From Datisca glomerata (taxonomy: Eukaryota; Streptophyta; Magnoliopsida; Cucurbitales; Datiscaceae), in NCBI GenBank assembly GCA_003255025.1, contig QANY01007347.1:310001-374000 (forward strand): DNA of 64,000 nt, in the 5' to 3' direction. A program made the position numbers and the translations under genes. Positions within the stretch are counted from its first letter, which is position 1. Each line of letters begins with the position of its first letter. Of this stretch, positions 37,494 to 46,850 are shown one piece after another. Below the pieces are notes generated by a model. That model made no database searches. It was not told the origin of the DNA and was given only the letters and a program-made list of their open reading frames with translations.

Positions 37494-37730
37494 TCATTCC
37501 CATGTAGACTCTTCAAATTGATGGTTCTTCCAAAGTACCTTGACCAAGGGAATCTCCTTAATGCGTAACACTTGTGTCTTCCGATCAAGGATCTGAATCA
37601 GAATTTCTTTGTAAGTAAGATCTTCCCATAACTGGAGTGACTTATAACTAAGGATGTACGACGGGTCGAGAATGCACTCCCATAAGATAGAAGCTGGCCA
37701 ATTTCCGTTAGAGCTTGCCACCACACCCAT
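37494..37730 (-). pseudogene. Ty3-gypsy integrase C-terminus (chromodomain-like end)
   Basis: The frame reads ILDPSYILSYKSLQLWEDLT, then YKEILIQILDRKTQVLRIKE, then IPLVKVLWKNHQFEESTWE. The pattern D..H.L..E.L.....L.YEE.P..IL.R....LR...I..VKV.W.N....E.TWE is the very end of chromovirus (Tekay/Del-like) integrases. It is broken upstream. The element is minus-strand, with its LTR end next to it at 37401. Confidence 0.85.
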
Positions 37731-38599
37731 ATCAAAACAGAATTACCCATCATTAAGATTTATTAGTTTGTAAGGTACGTACATGTGACATTTCTCATGA
37801 GTACCATTACGCACCTTCAAAAATGTGGAACCAGTTGCAAATATGCCTTCCCACAAAACTAACCAGAAAAACATTCACAAATCCTCTCTCGAAGGATGAG
37901 GTAAGTCATAAACCTTTCCCAAAGGACAAGGCAACCAAAACTTAGTTGGTGGGTAAGTGACTCTAACGATATACAATACTTTACGTTACGTGGTCATACA
38001 CTAATAGTCTTTCATATCTTAGATCAGATTTCTTTACCAAGTTTCAGTATCATATAATATTATTATCATTATTAATGAAGTATAGCAGCATAACGAATAC
38101 ATCACAAAATAATAACCAAACAAGGGAAAGAGATCCGAATTTATTCTACGTTTTTAAGACACAGCAAGTAAACAAGCAGTTATATACGTAGGATTTCACT
38201 TTCCTGATCTTGCACTAAAGAAATTACGAAATTGAAACTCCTGAAGTCAAATAGCACTATTCTACTCAGTACAATACGGTATGCAAAAATGGAAACTAAC
38301 TTTAAGCGCTGACTCGGTAAAACCGACACAACTTAAACTAGGGTTTCCTAAAATTTCAAATTTCTTACATGCTGACCTTAAACATACCAGGGATTCACAT
38401 AATTAATTTCGTGATATTTTGAGGTGGATTGGTTATCAAAAAACGCGAAAACTAATTAGCCACATAAAACTAGTTTTTTTTCAAGTACCGCAGTATCATT
38501 CGAAAAATACGTTTCTGTACGCAAATCTTGTTGAAAAATTATGAAAATTTACAGAGTTACTAAAGATACTCTTAAAATATTACCGTAAAATATTTATAT
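37731..38599. other. Unassigned DNA, probably gypsy-derived
   Basis: No coding motif was seen. Its position between gypsy integrase and LTR-like DNA, and words such as CTAGGGTTTCC near 38340, suggest retrotransposon non-coding sequence. Confidence 0.3.
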
Positions 38600-39094
38600 C
38601 AAACCTAGTTGATCTCTATATAGAAACAACCCTAAATTTGGATATCGAAAAACTGATTTCCCCTATACAAAACAGAAACTTCCAAAAACTATAAAAATTG
38701 CAGAGATAAATTTTAATCTAGTTGTTCTACAGTACATGCTTCAATATATCCTAAAAATTTCAGATTCAAAATCCTTCGTCTGAAAATTCCAGTTTTTTTT
38801 ATGAAAAGTCAATGTTTAAAAAAAAATCTTATTTAAAAACGATTAATGGAACATTTTCAATCTTGTCTGAAATTTCCAGTTTCTTTCATATTCAAAAATG
38901 ATTAACCTTTTTAGATAATATGGCTCTTAGATGTGAACCAAAATATGAGATTGTAGTGTAAGAAGGTGTTGCACGAGAATTAAGGAGAGGGAGATGCCAA
39001 AATACAAATGGGAAGAGTGAGGGTGGTTTGTTTCTCACAAGGGAAGGGGAAAGGGTGATGCCTCACAAACACAAGGGAGGGGGAGAAAGTTGCC
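38600..39094 (-). mobile_element. Gypsy LTR fragment interrupted by a CACTA-type end
   Basis: The segment 38660-38700 repeats 37110-37140, and 38903-39094 is repeated at 41106-41293. In both copies the LTR-like DNA stops at GAGAAAGTTG and is followed at once by CCACTACTACAAAATAAGG, a CACTA-type terminus. Confidence 0.55.
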
Positions 39095-39381
39095 ACTACT
39101 ACAAAATAAGGTTTGATGATGGGTAAAAATCATCATTATAACCCTATATTGACGGCTGACCGATTGTCATCTACCAGGCTATCATCTTTAGTCATTTAAA
39201 AAAAATCATCAATATAGTGTACCGCAAAAAGTAAATAGATGATGGGGATTACCCGTCATCATAGGTGCAAGAAAAAGTAAATAGATGACGGGGATTCCCC
39301 GTCATTAAAGGTACCCTAAATCTTTTTAAAAAAATTATCATGGAAAGGCATTACCTTCCCATGACATCCCTTCAATTACCT
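39095..39381. mobile_element. CACTA-type terminus, copy 1
   Basis: CACTACTACAAAATAAGG begins the block and is followed by inverted motifs of the GATGACGGGGATTCCCCGTCAT type, repeated up to about 39310. This is the structure of a CACTA end with subterminal repeats. The block is repeated at 41294-41587. Confidence 0.75.
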
Positions 39382-40013
39382 AGAGTGGAGCTTAATTAAT
39401 CAACAAGCATCATCGTGAGGGAAATGAATCAATACGTCGAAAACTACTGAGTACTTACACAAAGTAAAGCTTGGAAGCCAGAAAACATAAAAAATGCATC
39501 ACAAGCAATGACCCAGACTACATAGTACATACTTTGCGGACTTTTCAACCTATAAGATATAACAACCTAAAATTAATAATGCAAGGTTATTTAAAGAACC
39601 TTAAAGGCATAGATGTATAGCCAAAATATTAAGCCTCGACGAAATTAATCAGATGAAAGATTGTAAATAATAATGTTTGACTAAAATAAGTAAACAATTA
39701 CAATATATGTTTTTATAGGAAATATAAACAATAAATCCATCAAATCATGCATTTATCTATAAGAAAAGAAAAAGCGATGAAATAATGCAACAGAACTGCA
39801 ATTCTTAGATAAAAAAGTAGACTTCTCAACAGAACTTAAATTAGTAGATGATCAATTTCCATAAAATCTACAGTAACCTTTATCGCCAACTTATAATTTA
39901 TATGGAATGAGTAATGAGCTTTTAAAAATTCTACTACAATGGTCTGTAGATCATACAATAGTCTGAAGCATATACAATGATCAGTAGATCAAACAGTAGA
40001 CTGAAGCAAATAC
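39382..40013. other. Interior of the CACTA-associated block
   Basis: AT-rich non-coding DNA with no motif seen. It lies between the CACTA-type terminus and EDM2-like exons, so it may be intron or untranslated sequence carried along with them. It is missing from copy 2 at 41.1-41.7 kb. Confidence 0.4.
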
Positions 40014-40118
40014 CTCAGCACCTGAAGATTTATCATAGAAGACTAATTCCCCGCAAGCAAAGCACTGATGTTGTTTAAACTGATAATTCTTTTGGAAAAA
40101 ATCCTTCTCCTCCATTGC
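40014..40118 (-). pseudogene. EDM2-like PHD-region exon fragment
   Basis: On the minus strand, a 105-base stretch of exactly 35 codons lies between an acceptor (TTATTATGGCAG) and a donor (GTATTTGC). It reads MEEKDFFQKNYQFKQHQCFA followed by CGELVFYDKSSGAE. The YKQHQCFACG.LGSSDK..GAE segment is characteristic of EDM2, a plant nuclear protein with PHD-like fingers that controls heterochromatin and transposon silencing. No stop is present. The GSS of the family reads VFY here, which may be decay. Only this and the exon at 40210 remain, so it is a gene fragment beside a CACTA-type end, likely captured or a remnant gene. Confidence 0.7.
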
Positions 40119-40209
40119 CTGCCATAATAAGAAAGGGTTTATGTGCTAAGTAGCTTTAAACTGAACAAGGTATATAAGTAGTGACAAAATAAAATGATAG
40201 ACATCGTAC

Positions 40210-40309
40210 CTTTACTTCATCCTTAGAAAATCCAAGAGATAAACGTAAGGATTCTTCACCGTCCTTTTCAGTTGGATGGAACGACCTCAGGGACCTCCCT
40301 TCACAGCTA
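40210..40309 (-). pseudogene. EDM2-like exon fragment, preceding exon
   Basis: A 100-base open stretch lies on the minus strand between an AAG acceptor and a GTACGA donor. It reads SCEGRSLRSFHPTEKDGEES and then LRLSLGFSKDEVK. It matches the C.G.C.RSFH.T..DG.ES.C.SLGFT.DEV block that directly precedes the next exon in EDM2-type proteins. Two cysteines of the PHD-like finger appear changed (Ser or Arg), a sign of decay. The intron between the two exons is about 90 bases, a normal plant size. Confidence 0.7.
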
Positions 40310-40739
40310 CTTCAAATCAAATAACAACTTTATGCAAGTTTGTATATAAATTAATCAGAGTAATTATGATCAAGTATTTCTTTCTTAAAAAATATTGAAA
40401 CATTTAAAGATATCCTCAAGAAGTTAACACAAAAAAGTTGTCAAGATTGGCAGGAGGAGACGTGAACAGAATATGTCATGTTCTTATAGAAAATCTGCAT
40501 ATATGAGATATGCCCTATTACAGAAAAAGCAATCTGACACGTAATGAAAACTTAACCAATAAAACCAACTTGAATAAAGCCCTACAGTTGGAACTTGGAG
40601 CAATATCACAATCTATAGTTTCCAATAAAGAAATGAGATGAAAGCACTAATTAGAAGTAACATGATCTAATCCAAGATGTTGGTAAAGCGACTTAAAATA
40701 ATGATATCAGATACTTCAACACGCATGATTGGATGGGAA

Positions 40740-40960
40740 ACAATTATTAGGGAGGGGGAGAGAGAGAAACAGAGTGGACGAGGAGAGAGAGAGAAAGAGA
40801 GAGAGGTATCATCTTTCTTAAAATAGAAGCAATACTAGTTCAAAAACCTCGAAGATTAGACTAAACTCATACAGAAAACAGAAGGGAAGACCCCTACATG
40901 AGAGCATTATTTAATGCATATGTGAAATTTAAACTTTACCACTTACCCGCCTTCAGGTGA
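40740..40960. repeat. Segmental duplication unit (copy 1, right part) with (GA)n
   Basis: A GA-rich microsatellite (40757-40806) is followed by GGTATCATCTTTCTTAAAATAG and about 150 further bases. That block is repeated almost perfectly at 41592-41740. In copy 2 it is joined directly to the CACTA-type terminus. Confidence 0.85.
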
Positions 40961-41035
40961 AATTTTAACTATACAATAAAACATGTGAAACAAAAATGAT
41001 ATTATTTATGTTGAAAGAAAACAAGAATAACATGA

Positions 41036-41740
41036 GTTTACCGAAAGTGTGATCCGAATAACCACGTCTACGTATTGTGCCTCAACCGTCGCTGCCTAGA
41101 GTTTTAACCTTTTTAGATAATATGGCTCTTAGATGTGAACCAAAATATGAGATTGTAGTGTAAGAAGGTGTTGCACGAGAATTAAGGAGAGGGAGATGCC
41201 AAAATACAATTGGGAAGAGTGAGGGTGGTTTGTTTCTCACAAGGGAGGGGGAAAAGGTGATGCCTCACAAACACAAGGGGTGGGGAGAAAGTTGCCACTA
41301 CTACAAAATAAGGTTTGATGATGGGTAAAAATCATCATTATAACCATATATTGACGGTTGACCGATTGTCATCTACCAGGCTATCATCTTTAGTCATTTA
41401 AAAAAAAATCATCAATATAGGGTACCGCAAAAAGTAACTAGATGACGGGGATTACCCGTCATCATAGGTGCCAGAAAAAGTAAATGGATGACGGGGATTC
41501 CCCGTCTTTAACGGTACCCTAAATCTTTTTTAAAAAACTATCATGGAAAGGCATTACCTTCCCATGACATCCCTTCAATTACCTAGAGAGAGAGAGGTAT
41601 CATCTCTCTTAAAATAGAAGCAATACTATTTCAAAAACCTCGAAGATTAGACTAAACTCATACAGAAAACAGAAGGGAAGACCCCTACATGAGAGCATTA
41701 TTTAATGCATATGTGAAATTTAAACTTTACCACTTACCCA
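41036..41740. repeat. Segmental duplication, copy 2, with internal deletion
   Basis: 41106-41587 repeats 38903-39381 (LTR piece plus CACTA-type terminus), and 41588-41740 repeats 40797-40958. The 1.4 kb in between, including the EDM2-like exons, is missing. The join lies in a GAG/GAGAGA context present at both edges in copy 1. 41036-41103 repeats gypsy LTR sequence at 37288-37360. Confidence 0.9.
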
Positions 41741-41854
41741 CCTTGAGGAATAAAAAGTGCATCACCTGCATGAAGAACAACCTTTTGTTAATACTCCATT
41801 TAGCTTTTTGCTCTAGGATGAATTAAATACTCAGGGTCTTCTAAAGCAACAGAA
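41738..41854 (-). pseudogene. JmjC-domain protein exon fragment
   Basis: On the minus strand a 117-base exon-like stretch lies between TTTGGCAG and a strong donor, GTAAGT. It reads SVALEDPEYLIHPRAKS, a stop, MEY, a stop, then QKVVLHAGDALFIPQG. The L.AGDALFIP.GW block is the second strand motif of JmjC/cupin oxygenases (2-oxoglutarate, Fe(II)), and the Pro-Gly usually precedes the distal metal ligand region. Two stop codons make it non-functional. It shares strand and neighbourhood with the EDM2-like exons, as if both pieces were moved by the same element. The exact JmjC subfamily is not clear. Confidence 0.6.
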
Positions 41855-41933
41855 CTGCCAAAGAATAAAAGTTAAATATATATATATATATAAAATTAAT
41901 GTCTTAAATAAAAATGAAGAACAAGAAACCCTT

Positions 41934-42470
41934 TTGTTAGATTTAATTAGCAAAATTAAAAATCCAAAATTAAAACAAGAATACCTTGAAAGACTTTTAA
42001 TTCTGAAGAAAGAAAATACTGAGTCTAATAATAATAATACTCCAAGTCATTCACAAACTCTTGAAAATTCAACAGGGTTAAAGAGAAATAAAAGGAAGTT
42101 ACCTTACAGGAACTTCAAAAAGAAATTAAAAAATTAAAATAGAAAAAAAAGAATTAAGAAATTCTAACACATATATAAAGGAAGAATTAAACCTTTTAAA
42201 AATAGAAAATCTAATTAATAAACAAGAATCCAGTGAACTAGGAGAACCTAGTAAATTTATAATTTCTGATAATGAGGCTGAAGAACCCATTATCACCAAT
42301 CAAAATGATGAACACTTCATGCAAATCCTCAATCACATCAAAATAAAAATGGCACATAATGTTTGAATAATCATTCGAGATTTTGATTTTACAACAATGG
42401 CTCTAGTTGATTCAGGAGCAGATTTAAGTCCTCACAAGACAAATTCAATACATTACTTTAAAACATTGTT
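41934..42470 (+). pseudogene. Pararetrovirus-like pol fragment with aspartic protease motif
   Basis: Plus-strand frames code first for a Lys/Asn/Glu-rich region (41934-42137). After frameshifts comes a segment reading KFIISDNEAEEPIITNQ, followed by IIRDFDFTTMALVDSGADLS at 42370-42432. The DSGA at 42409-42420 is the catalytic motif of retroviral-type aspartic proteases. The neighbourhood and style suit the protease of endogenous caulimovirus-like elements, though a gypsy source cannot be excluded. It is on the opposite strand from the RT and dioxygenase-like pieces further right, so the insertion is rearranged. Several frameshifts; non-functional. Confidence 0.6.
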
Positions 42471-42624
42471 TGTGTAAGTTTTTAACCTGGTTTTGATACC
42501 AAAATATATAAAGCAATTAGAGAGGGGGGTATTAAGATGCAAGAAGATAAACAGTAAAAAATATATTAAAAACAATCATTACAAAATCTGTATTGAGGTG
42601 TAAGATTAAAAACTTACACAAACA
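42467..42624. repeat. 19-bp perfect inverted repeat flanking 120 bp
   Basis: TGTTTGTGTAAGTTTTTAA at 42467-42485 is the exact reverse complement of 42606-42624. The enclosed 120 bases contain the primer-site-like word at 42490. It may be a hairpin of the leader, or the scar of a head-to-head join of two copies. Confidence 0.85.
42490..42501 (-). promoter_or_regulatory. Primer-binding-site-like word (tRNA-Met type)
   Basis: On the minus strand the word is TGGTATCAAAAC, which matches 10 of 12 bases of the TGGTATCAGAGC site used by caulimoviruses and copia elements. It lies about 310 bases downstream of the TATA-like box at 42813 on the same strand. Confidence 0.5.
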
Positions 42625-42812
42625 GTATTTTATTGGGCAACAATTAAATAGTGATCCCGCTCACTATTTGGATCAATATTTAATGTTGAAGAAAAAAAAT
42701 ATTTACAAAAGAGGAGAAGAAGAAGAAAGCTTTGTTTCACAAAACATGTTTTAGCTCTCAAATAGTTAAAAGTTATGAAAACTAGTTTTGATGAACAAAT
42801 GGGAGAGACTAC

Positions 42813-42822
42813 CTATTTATAG
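42813..42822 (-). promoter_or_regulatory. TATA-like box, minus strand
   Basis: On the minus strand the word is CTATAAATAG followed by a pyrimidine-rich segment (CTTTCTTCTTCTTCTC at about 42725), as in many plant and pararetrovirus promoters. It is downstream of the dioxygenase-like frame and upstream of the primer-site-like word, the expected place for a pregenomic promoter. Confidence 0.5.
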
Positions 42823-43336
42823 CCAAGGAAAGTGGAGTTCACCGAGAATCCATCACTTACCTGAACTATTCTATTCTACAAAAGTAAAAATATTTTACAT
42901 TTCTACTTTTGTCTACTTTGACTAAGAATAGAAAAAAGCATAAATAGTTACCTAATTATTTGACAACTAGTACAATTATTACAAAAAATGACAAATTATA
43001 AAGATTCCTTGATAATTGTTATCTTGGTCTTCGTGTCTGTCATGATTATTGTTGTTGAAAGTCATTGTGATTGTTTGTTGCATGTTGAATTTCCTCGATA
43101 ATTGCTATCTTAGATTTTTGTGATTGTTGCTTTACTTTGGTGGTGGTATTGTCGTTGATCCTTGATAATTATTATTTTGGACTTTTGTGGCTTGATTGTT
43201 GATCATAATTATTTAAAGATATGACCTTTGCTTGTGCTTTGGTGTCACCATAATACATCTTCAAAATTATTTGATTTTGATTTATTTAAATGTTGGCGTT
43301 TTGCCAAGGATAAATTCTTTTGTTCATTTACCACTG

Positions 43337-44640
43337 AGATCAATATTATTGAATGGGTTCTTCAATTGCTGAGCAGTAACCTTTCTGGATGATTGATCCT
43401 TTTGGTTTAATTTGGTGACTTGAATCTGTAGATAATTCAAAGTTATTATCGTCTTCTAAAAGGAGAAGCATTTTTTAGATTAATTTTTTTCTCCAATTTG
43501 GTTTTTGGATTCGTGGCCTTTGATTTACCCTTTGAAGATGGTATTGATTTTGTTATGGATTCAGATTTGGATAGATTTAGACTGGATGGTTTGATTTATG
43601 GATCTGGGTGAATGGGCTCATTAATTTTTAATGGAACTTGGATAAAAGGATTTGCTAGTCTCATAATGGGATGGACACTTACAAATTCATAATTGATGGA
43701 CGCAATTATTTTACGGGTACTCAACTTATCTCACCATTTAACATAATATTCTCTGGTGAGGATTCCATTTTCAATCGAGTATTCTCATTTCAAAATCCAA
43801 GGTATTTTATATTTTTTTGAAAAAAAAGTACTTGGGGAAAGGAGACTTCAATCGGTGGGGGCTTGTAAACCTTTAAAAATAAATTGAAATATTGTTGTAA
43901 ATCAATTAGAAAAAGTTCTAAGGTAAGACCATAATGGACCACCATTTTAAGAAATAATTTGGAAAATCAATTTTGAAAGTGTTATTAAAATTTAAAAACT
44001 AAAAGTGAGAGATATCACTGTTTTGATGTAAGAAAATCATGTGCCATGCATCAATATAGTTAAAATAATTATATTATTTTTTATTTAAAATTATTTTGGA
44101 ACTTGAAAGATGCATTCTCCAATCCCTCATAGTTATGATTCTGAGGATAGAGAAAGAATGGTAAATGATTCTTTTCTCAGAATTCTAATTGGGCTAATTT
44201 TTATGAATTTTGTTTCTAAGAGAATGTCTCTATAGAAATTAAGATTTTGTTATTATGTCCAGGGATATAGTGAAATTTAGGAATGAAATGGGCTTCGGCA
44301 ATTTGAGCAGGATCCTTCAAATGAGTAAATGTAGGCTCAATATGAAAGAGCATTTCACTGGCCATTTTTTGAAAATCAAATGATGATTTCTTGTATTTTG
44401 AAATTGATTGGGCATCAAAGGATATTGAGAATGAGTCAAATTGGTTAACCACGGTTGATTGTTGATTGGGTCTGTCGGACCCAAGTATTGTTGATTGGGT
44501 CTGTCGGACCCAAGTATTGTTGATTGGGCTCGGTTAGGAGTAGAAGACTCCTCTTTGATTTGGGCCTTAAGGGCCAATTGAGTCAAAGACTCCTATTTTT
44601 TAACCAGTCATCATTTCACATGTTTGCTAAAAGTGATATC
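43337..44640 (-). pseudogene. C-terminal part of the dioxygenase-like viral ORF
   Basis: Minus-strand frames continue from the AlkB-like segment. One covers 44216-44586 (ALKAQIKEESSTPNRAQS; then MASEMLFHIEP and FIPKFHYIPGH in a shifted frame). Another covers about 43480-43735 (NYEFVSVHPIMRLANPFIQV, then PLKINEPIHP). The last reads VTKLNQKDQSSRKVTAQQLK and ends in a stop near 43337. The long, weakly interrupted coding potential on one strand suggests one ORF of several hundred codons. I do not recognise a domain in this part. A 29-base tandem repeat (44458-44531) lies inside. Confidence 0.5.
44458..44531. repeat. 29-bp tandem repeat
   Basis: The unit GTTGATTGGGTCTGTCGGAC plus nine bases starts at 44461 and 44490, with a diverged third copy from 44519. 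The length is not a multiple of three, so it shifts the frame of the surrounding ORF. Confidence 0.9.
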
Positions 44641-44643
44641 GAT

Positions 44644-45285
44644 TCTTTTCGTTAAGGATTCAACTGCATGCCTATGATCTTTTTGAAAAATTCTTTGATT
44701 GATTTATTTAGAAATTCAATTTTAAATATTACTTGTCCCAAAAGGTTCACAGTTAAAATTTCTCTGTTATCATAACGTATTTTATTATCTTTGTGAAAAC
44801 CTATTTTTCCGCCATTTTCATACCATTGAATTAATGTTGCATTGAAGTCATGCTTCAACACAATATCTTCTAAAATTTTATCAAATTCATCAATCCAGTC
44901 ATTTCTTGGATATTCAAATAATCTATGACCATAATTAATGGATGAGATTTTTGAGCACTGCCCTGCCATTGAGTTTCTTGATTTTAATAGAACTTTGGTT
45001 GAGTATTTTAGGCTCTACCTTTCCATATTCTAGTAGGCCAGATTCCTTAAATTGCTCAATTGCAGAATCTTGGTATGATTTCCTACAAAACATTACAAGT
45101 AAGGGAGTCAAGAGTTTAATTATTGATAAATTGAATATTGAAATCAAAATTACTAAAACTAGATTGTTACCTGGCAAAACTTTACTTGGAATTAATTTCA
45201 AAACAAATTGTATGATTTGATCAATTATTTTAATAATGAAATAATAAAATTGAAATCCTAGAAATCTATTCTTAGATTGAAACAA
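44644..45285 (-). pseudogene. AlkB-like 2OG-Fe(II) dioxygenase domain, broken, in a pararetrovirus-like locus
   Basis: Minus-strand frames show the parts of an AlkB-type oxygenase in the right order. The frame 44935-45285 ends with SIKIKKLNGRA, like the NGR.A entry of viral AlkB domains. The frame 44652-44969 has FNATLIQWYENGGKIGFHKD, with metal ligands His at 44793-44795 and Asp two residues on, then NREILTVNLLG. A third frame at 44638-44676 has RHAVESLTKRIDITF, with the distal His at 44668-44670 and an Arg at 44644-44646 where 2-oxoglutarate is bound. In living relatives this domain removes methyl groups from nucleic acid, and it occurs in replicases of some plant RNA viruses. Here two frame changes break it. 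Its source virus is not certain. Confidence 0.65.
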
Positions 45286-45500
45286 TTTTATTTTTTTCTC
45301 AAAAGATAACTAAACTATCATGTTTTATTAGTTTGACAAATAACTAAACTATCATTATTTATCATTATTTCCAGTATTTGTTTAACACATTTGCTAATGC
45401 AAACAATCAAGAAATGTAACTAGTATTGTTTAATATGAATATTATTAATGCAGACAATCAAAAAATTAGTAAATTGATTAAATATTTTATTCATAATATT

Positions 45501-45745
45501 TTAGAATTCACTAGGAGCATTCTTAAGCCCAAAGGGCATTACATTCCATTCATAATGGTCAAACGGGGTTACAAATGTAGTTTTGTTAATTAAATCTTTT
45601 TTGTTTGGTATTGAATATTGTATCCATTCCAAGACATTATTAAGGGGTTTATAATCGATCATTAAACGAGGAACTCCTTGTTCAATTTCACTGGCCTTTT
45701 GTATATAAAAAGCTGAGCATGACCAATGAGACTTTCTCAAAGCAT
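45501..45745 (-). pseudogene. Pararetrovirus-like reverse transcriptase fragment
   Basis: The frame carries the RT opening GVPRLMIDYKPLN, a short middle with IPNKKDLIN, and the block FVTPFDHYEWNVMPFGLKNA. The style (Y.W.VMPFGLKNAP, P.L..NYK.LN) fits Caulimoviridae and their endogenous copies better than plant gypsy elements (VDYR.LN, ...FGLTNAP). The segment with the first catalytic Asp is deleted between the blocks, and the YVDD box is absent. It is joined in frame on its N-terminal side to a copia integrase pre-domain. Confidence 0.7.
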
Positions 45746-46013
45746 CATTCTTTGTTAACCTGTTTAATCTATATAGATTAATATATCCCAACCCAAGATG
45801 TCATAGATACGTGCCATCATCATTATGAGAAACTCTTTTTCGTTTGTTACTTTTATGATTTGCTACTTTAAACAATTCAGAATTATTTAACACATGTTCA
45901 GTCAGTTTAAGCATATATAGCCCGTTCAAAAACTTTAGCATGACAAATATTGAATCCATTCTTTGAAATAAAAGATTGGTTATTAATAAAAGAAATATCA
46001 AATAATTGTTCAT
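45746..46013 (-). pseudogene. Copia A2 integrase pre-domain (gag_pre-integrs)
   Basis: Minus-strand frames read KSNKRKRVSHNDDGTYL, then after a frameshift LGYINLYRLNRLTKNDAL. The pattern YLWH.RLGHIN..R...L...G.L is the zinc-binding pre-integrase segment of copia polyproteins. It continues from the protease at 46039-46266. After it the copia sequence stops and pararetrovirus-like RT begins. Confidence 0.75.
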
Positions 46014-46038
46014 GTAGTAACGTTAAAGAAATCAAATT

Positions 46039-46266
46039 TCAAGAAAAACTAGGAATAAAATAAATATTGATCAAAACAAGAAATTTATTTCCAAAGCTTA
46101 AATCGACTTTCTTAAATGCTTTTGCTGACACGAGCACACCACTGCCAATTCTCACTATCACCTCACCATCAGGTCGTTCCCTTGATGAATCAAGCATCTG
46201 TAAAAAAGAACATACATGGTTAGTGGCTCCTAAATCCAGTATACAAGATGACAAATCATATTCCAC
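46039..46266 (-). pseudogene. Copia A2 aspartic protease
   Basis: The frame reads CILDLGATNHVCSFLQMLDS, then SRERPDGEVIVRIGSGVLVS and AKAFKKVDLSFGNKFLVLIN. This is the copia protease block, with the canonical DSGATNH changed to DLGATNH; the catalytic Asp is retained. The upstream side of the same frame contains KKIGKYDLLVLEG, the usual linker after the zinc knuckle. Confidence 0.85.
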
Positions 46267-46339
46267 TAAATATCCTTCAAGTACAAGTAAATCATATTTA
46301 CCTATCTTTTTCAGCTCGAAGATATACTTATTACAGTTT

Positions 46340-46850
46340 CTCTTCCATTGACCTTCAACTCCTTAATGGAAACATTTTCCCTTGGTTCTTTCTTTTTGGA
46401 GTTGTTGTCTTTCTTGTTCTTCTTGGACTTTAAGTGATTTCTTGGCTTTCTTTCTTTTCTTATTCTTACTTTTGTCCTTATAATTGTTCTTCTTCATTTT
46501 GTTAATATTCACAATAGTGAAAGAAGGTTTTTGCTCAACAACATTTGCCGCACCCTTTTAGGTCATACTCTTGTTGAGCAACCCAAAAGTCTGTTGTTCA
46601 TTCAACATGGGGTTTTGTTGAATTGTAACTTGTACATAACATCAATGGTAGCTCCTGAATCTATGATCCAGGCATCATATTTGTCCCGAACATTTTTCGG
46701 GGCATCGTCAGCAAGCTTTTCAGAACATTCCTTAGTAAGGACAAACTTGTGGTTCTCACATATTAGCATTAAATTCAAATTTGATTTTCATCTTATAATG
46801 TTATCACCATTGAGTTTTATGAGTGCAAGAAAAGCAGAAATTGGGTAGCA
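46340..46850 (-). pseudogene. Copia A2 gag and zinc-knuckle remnant
   Basis: Minus-strand frames read NLNLMLICENHKFVLTKECS, then DDAPKNVRDKYDAWI, a typical copia gag start. After internal deletions come VVEQKPSFTIVNINKMKK, a Lys/Asn-rich tract, and a degraded knuckle (WKRNC) near 46345. Between the gag pieces the frame shows IIDSGATIDV, which looks like a misplaced protease word and may reflect a rearrangement. Confidence 0.7.
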
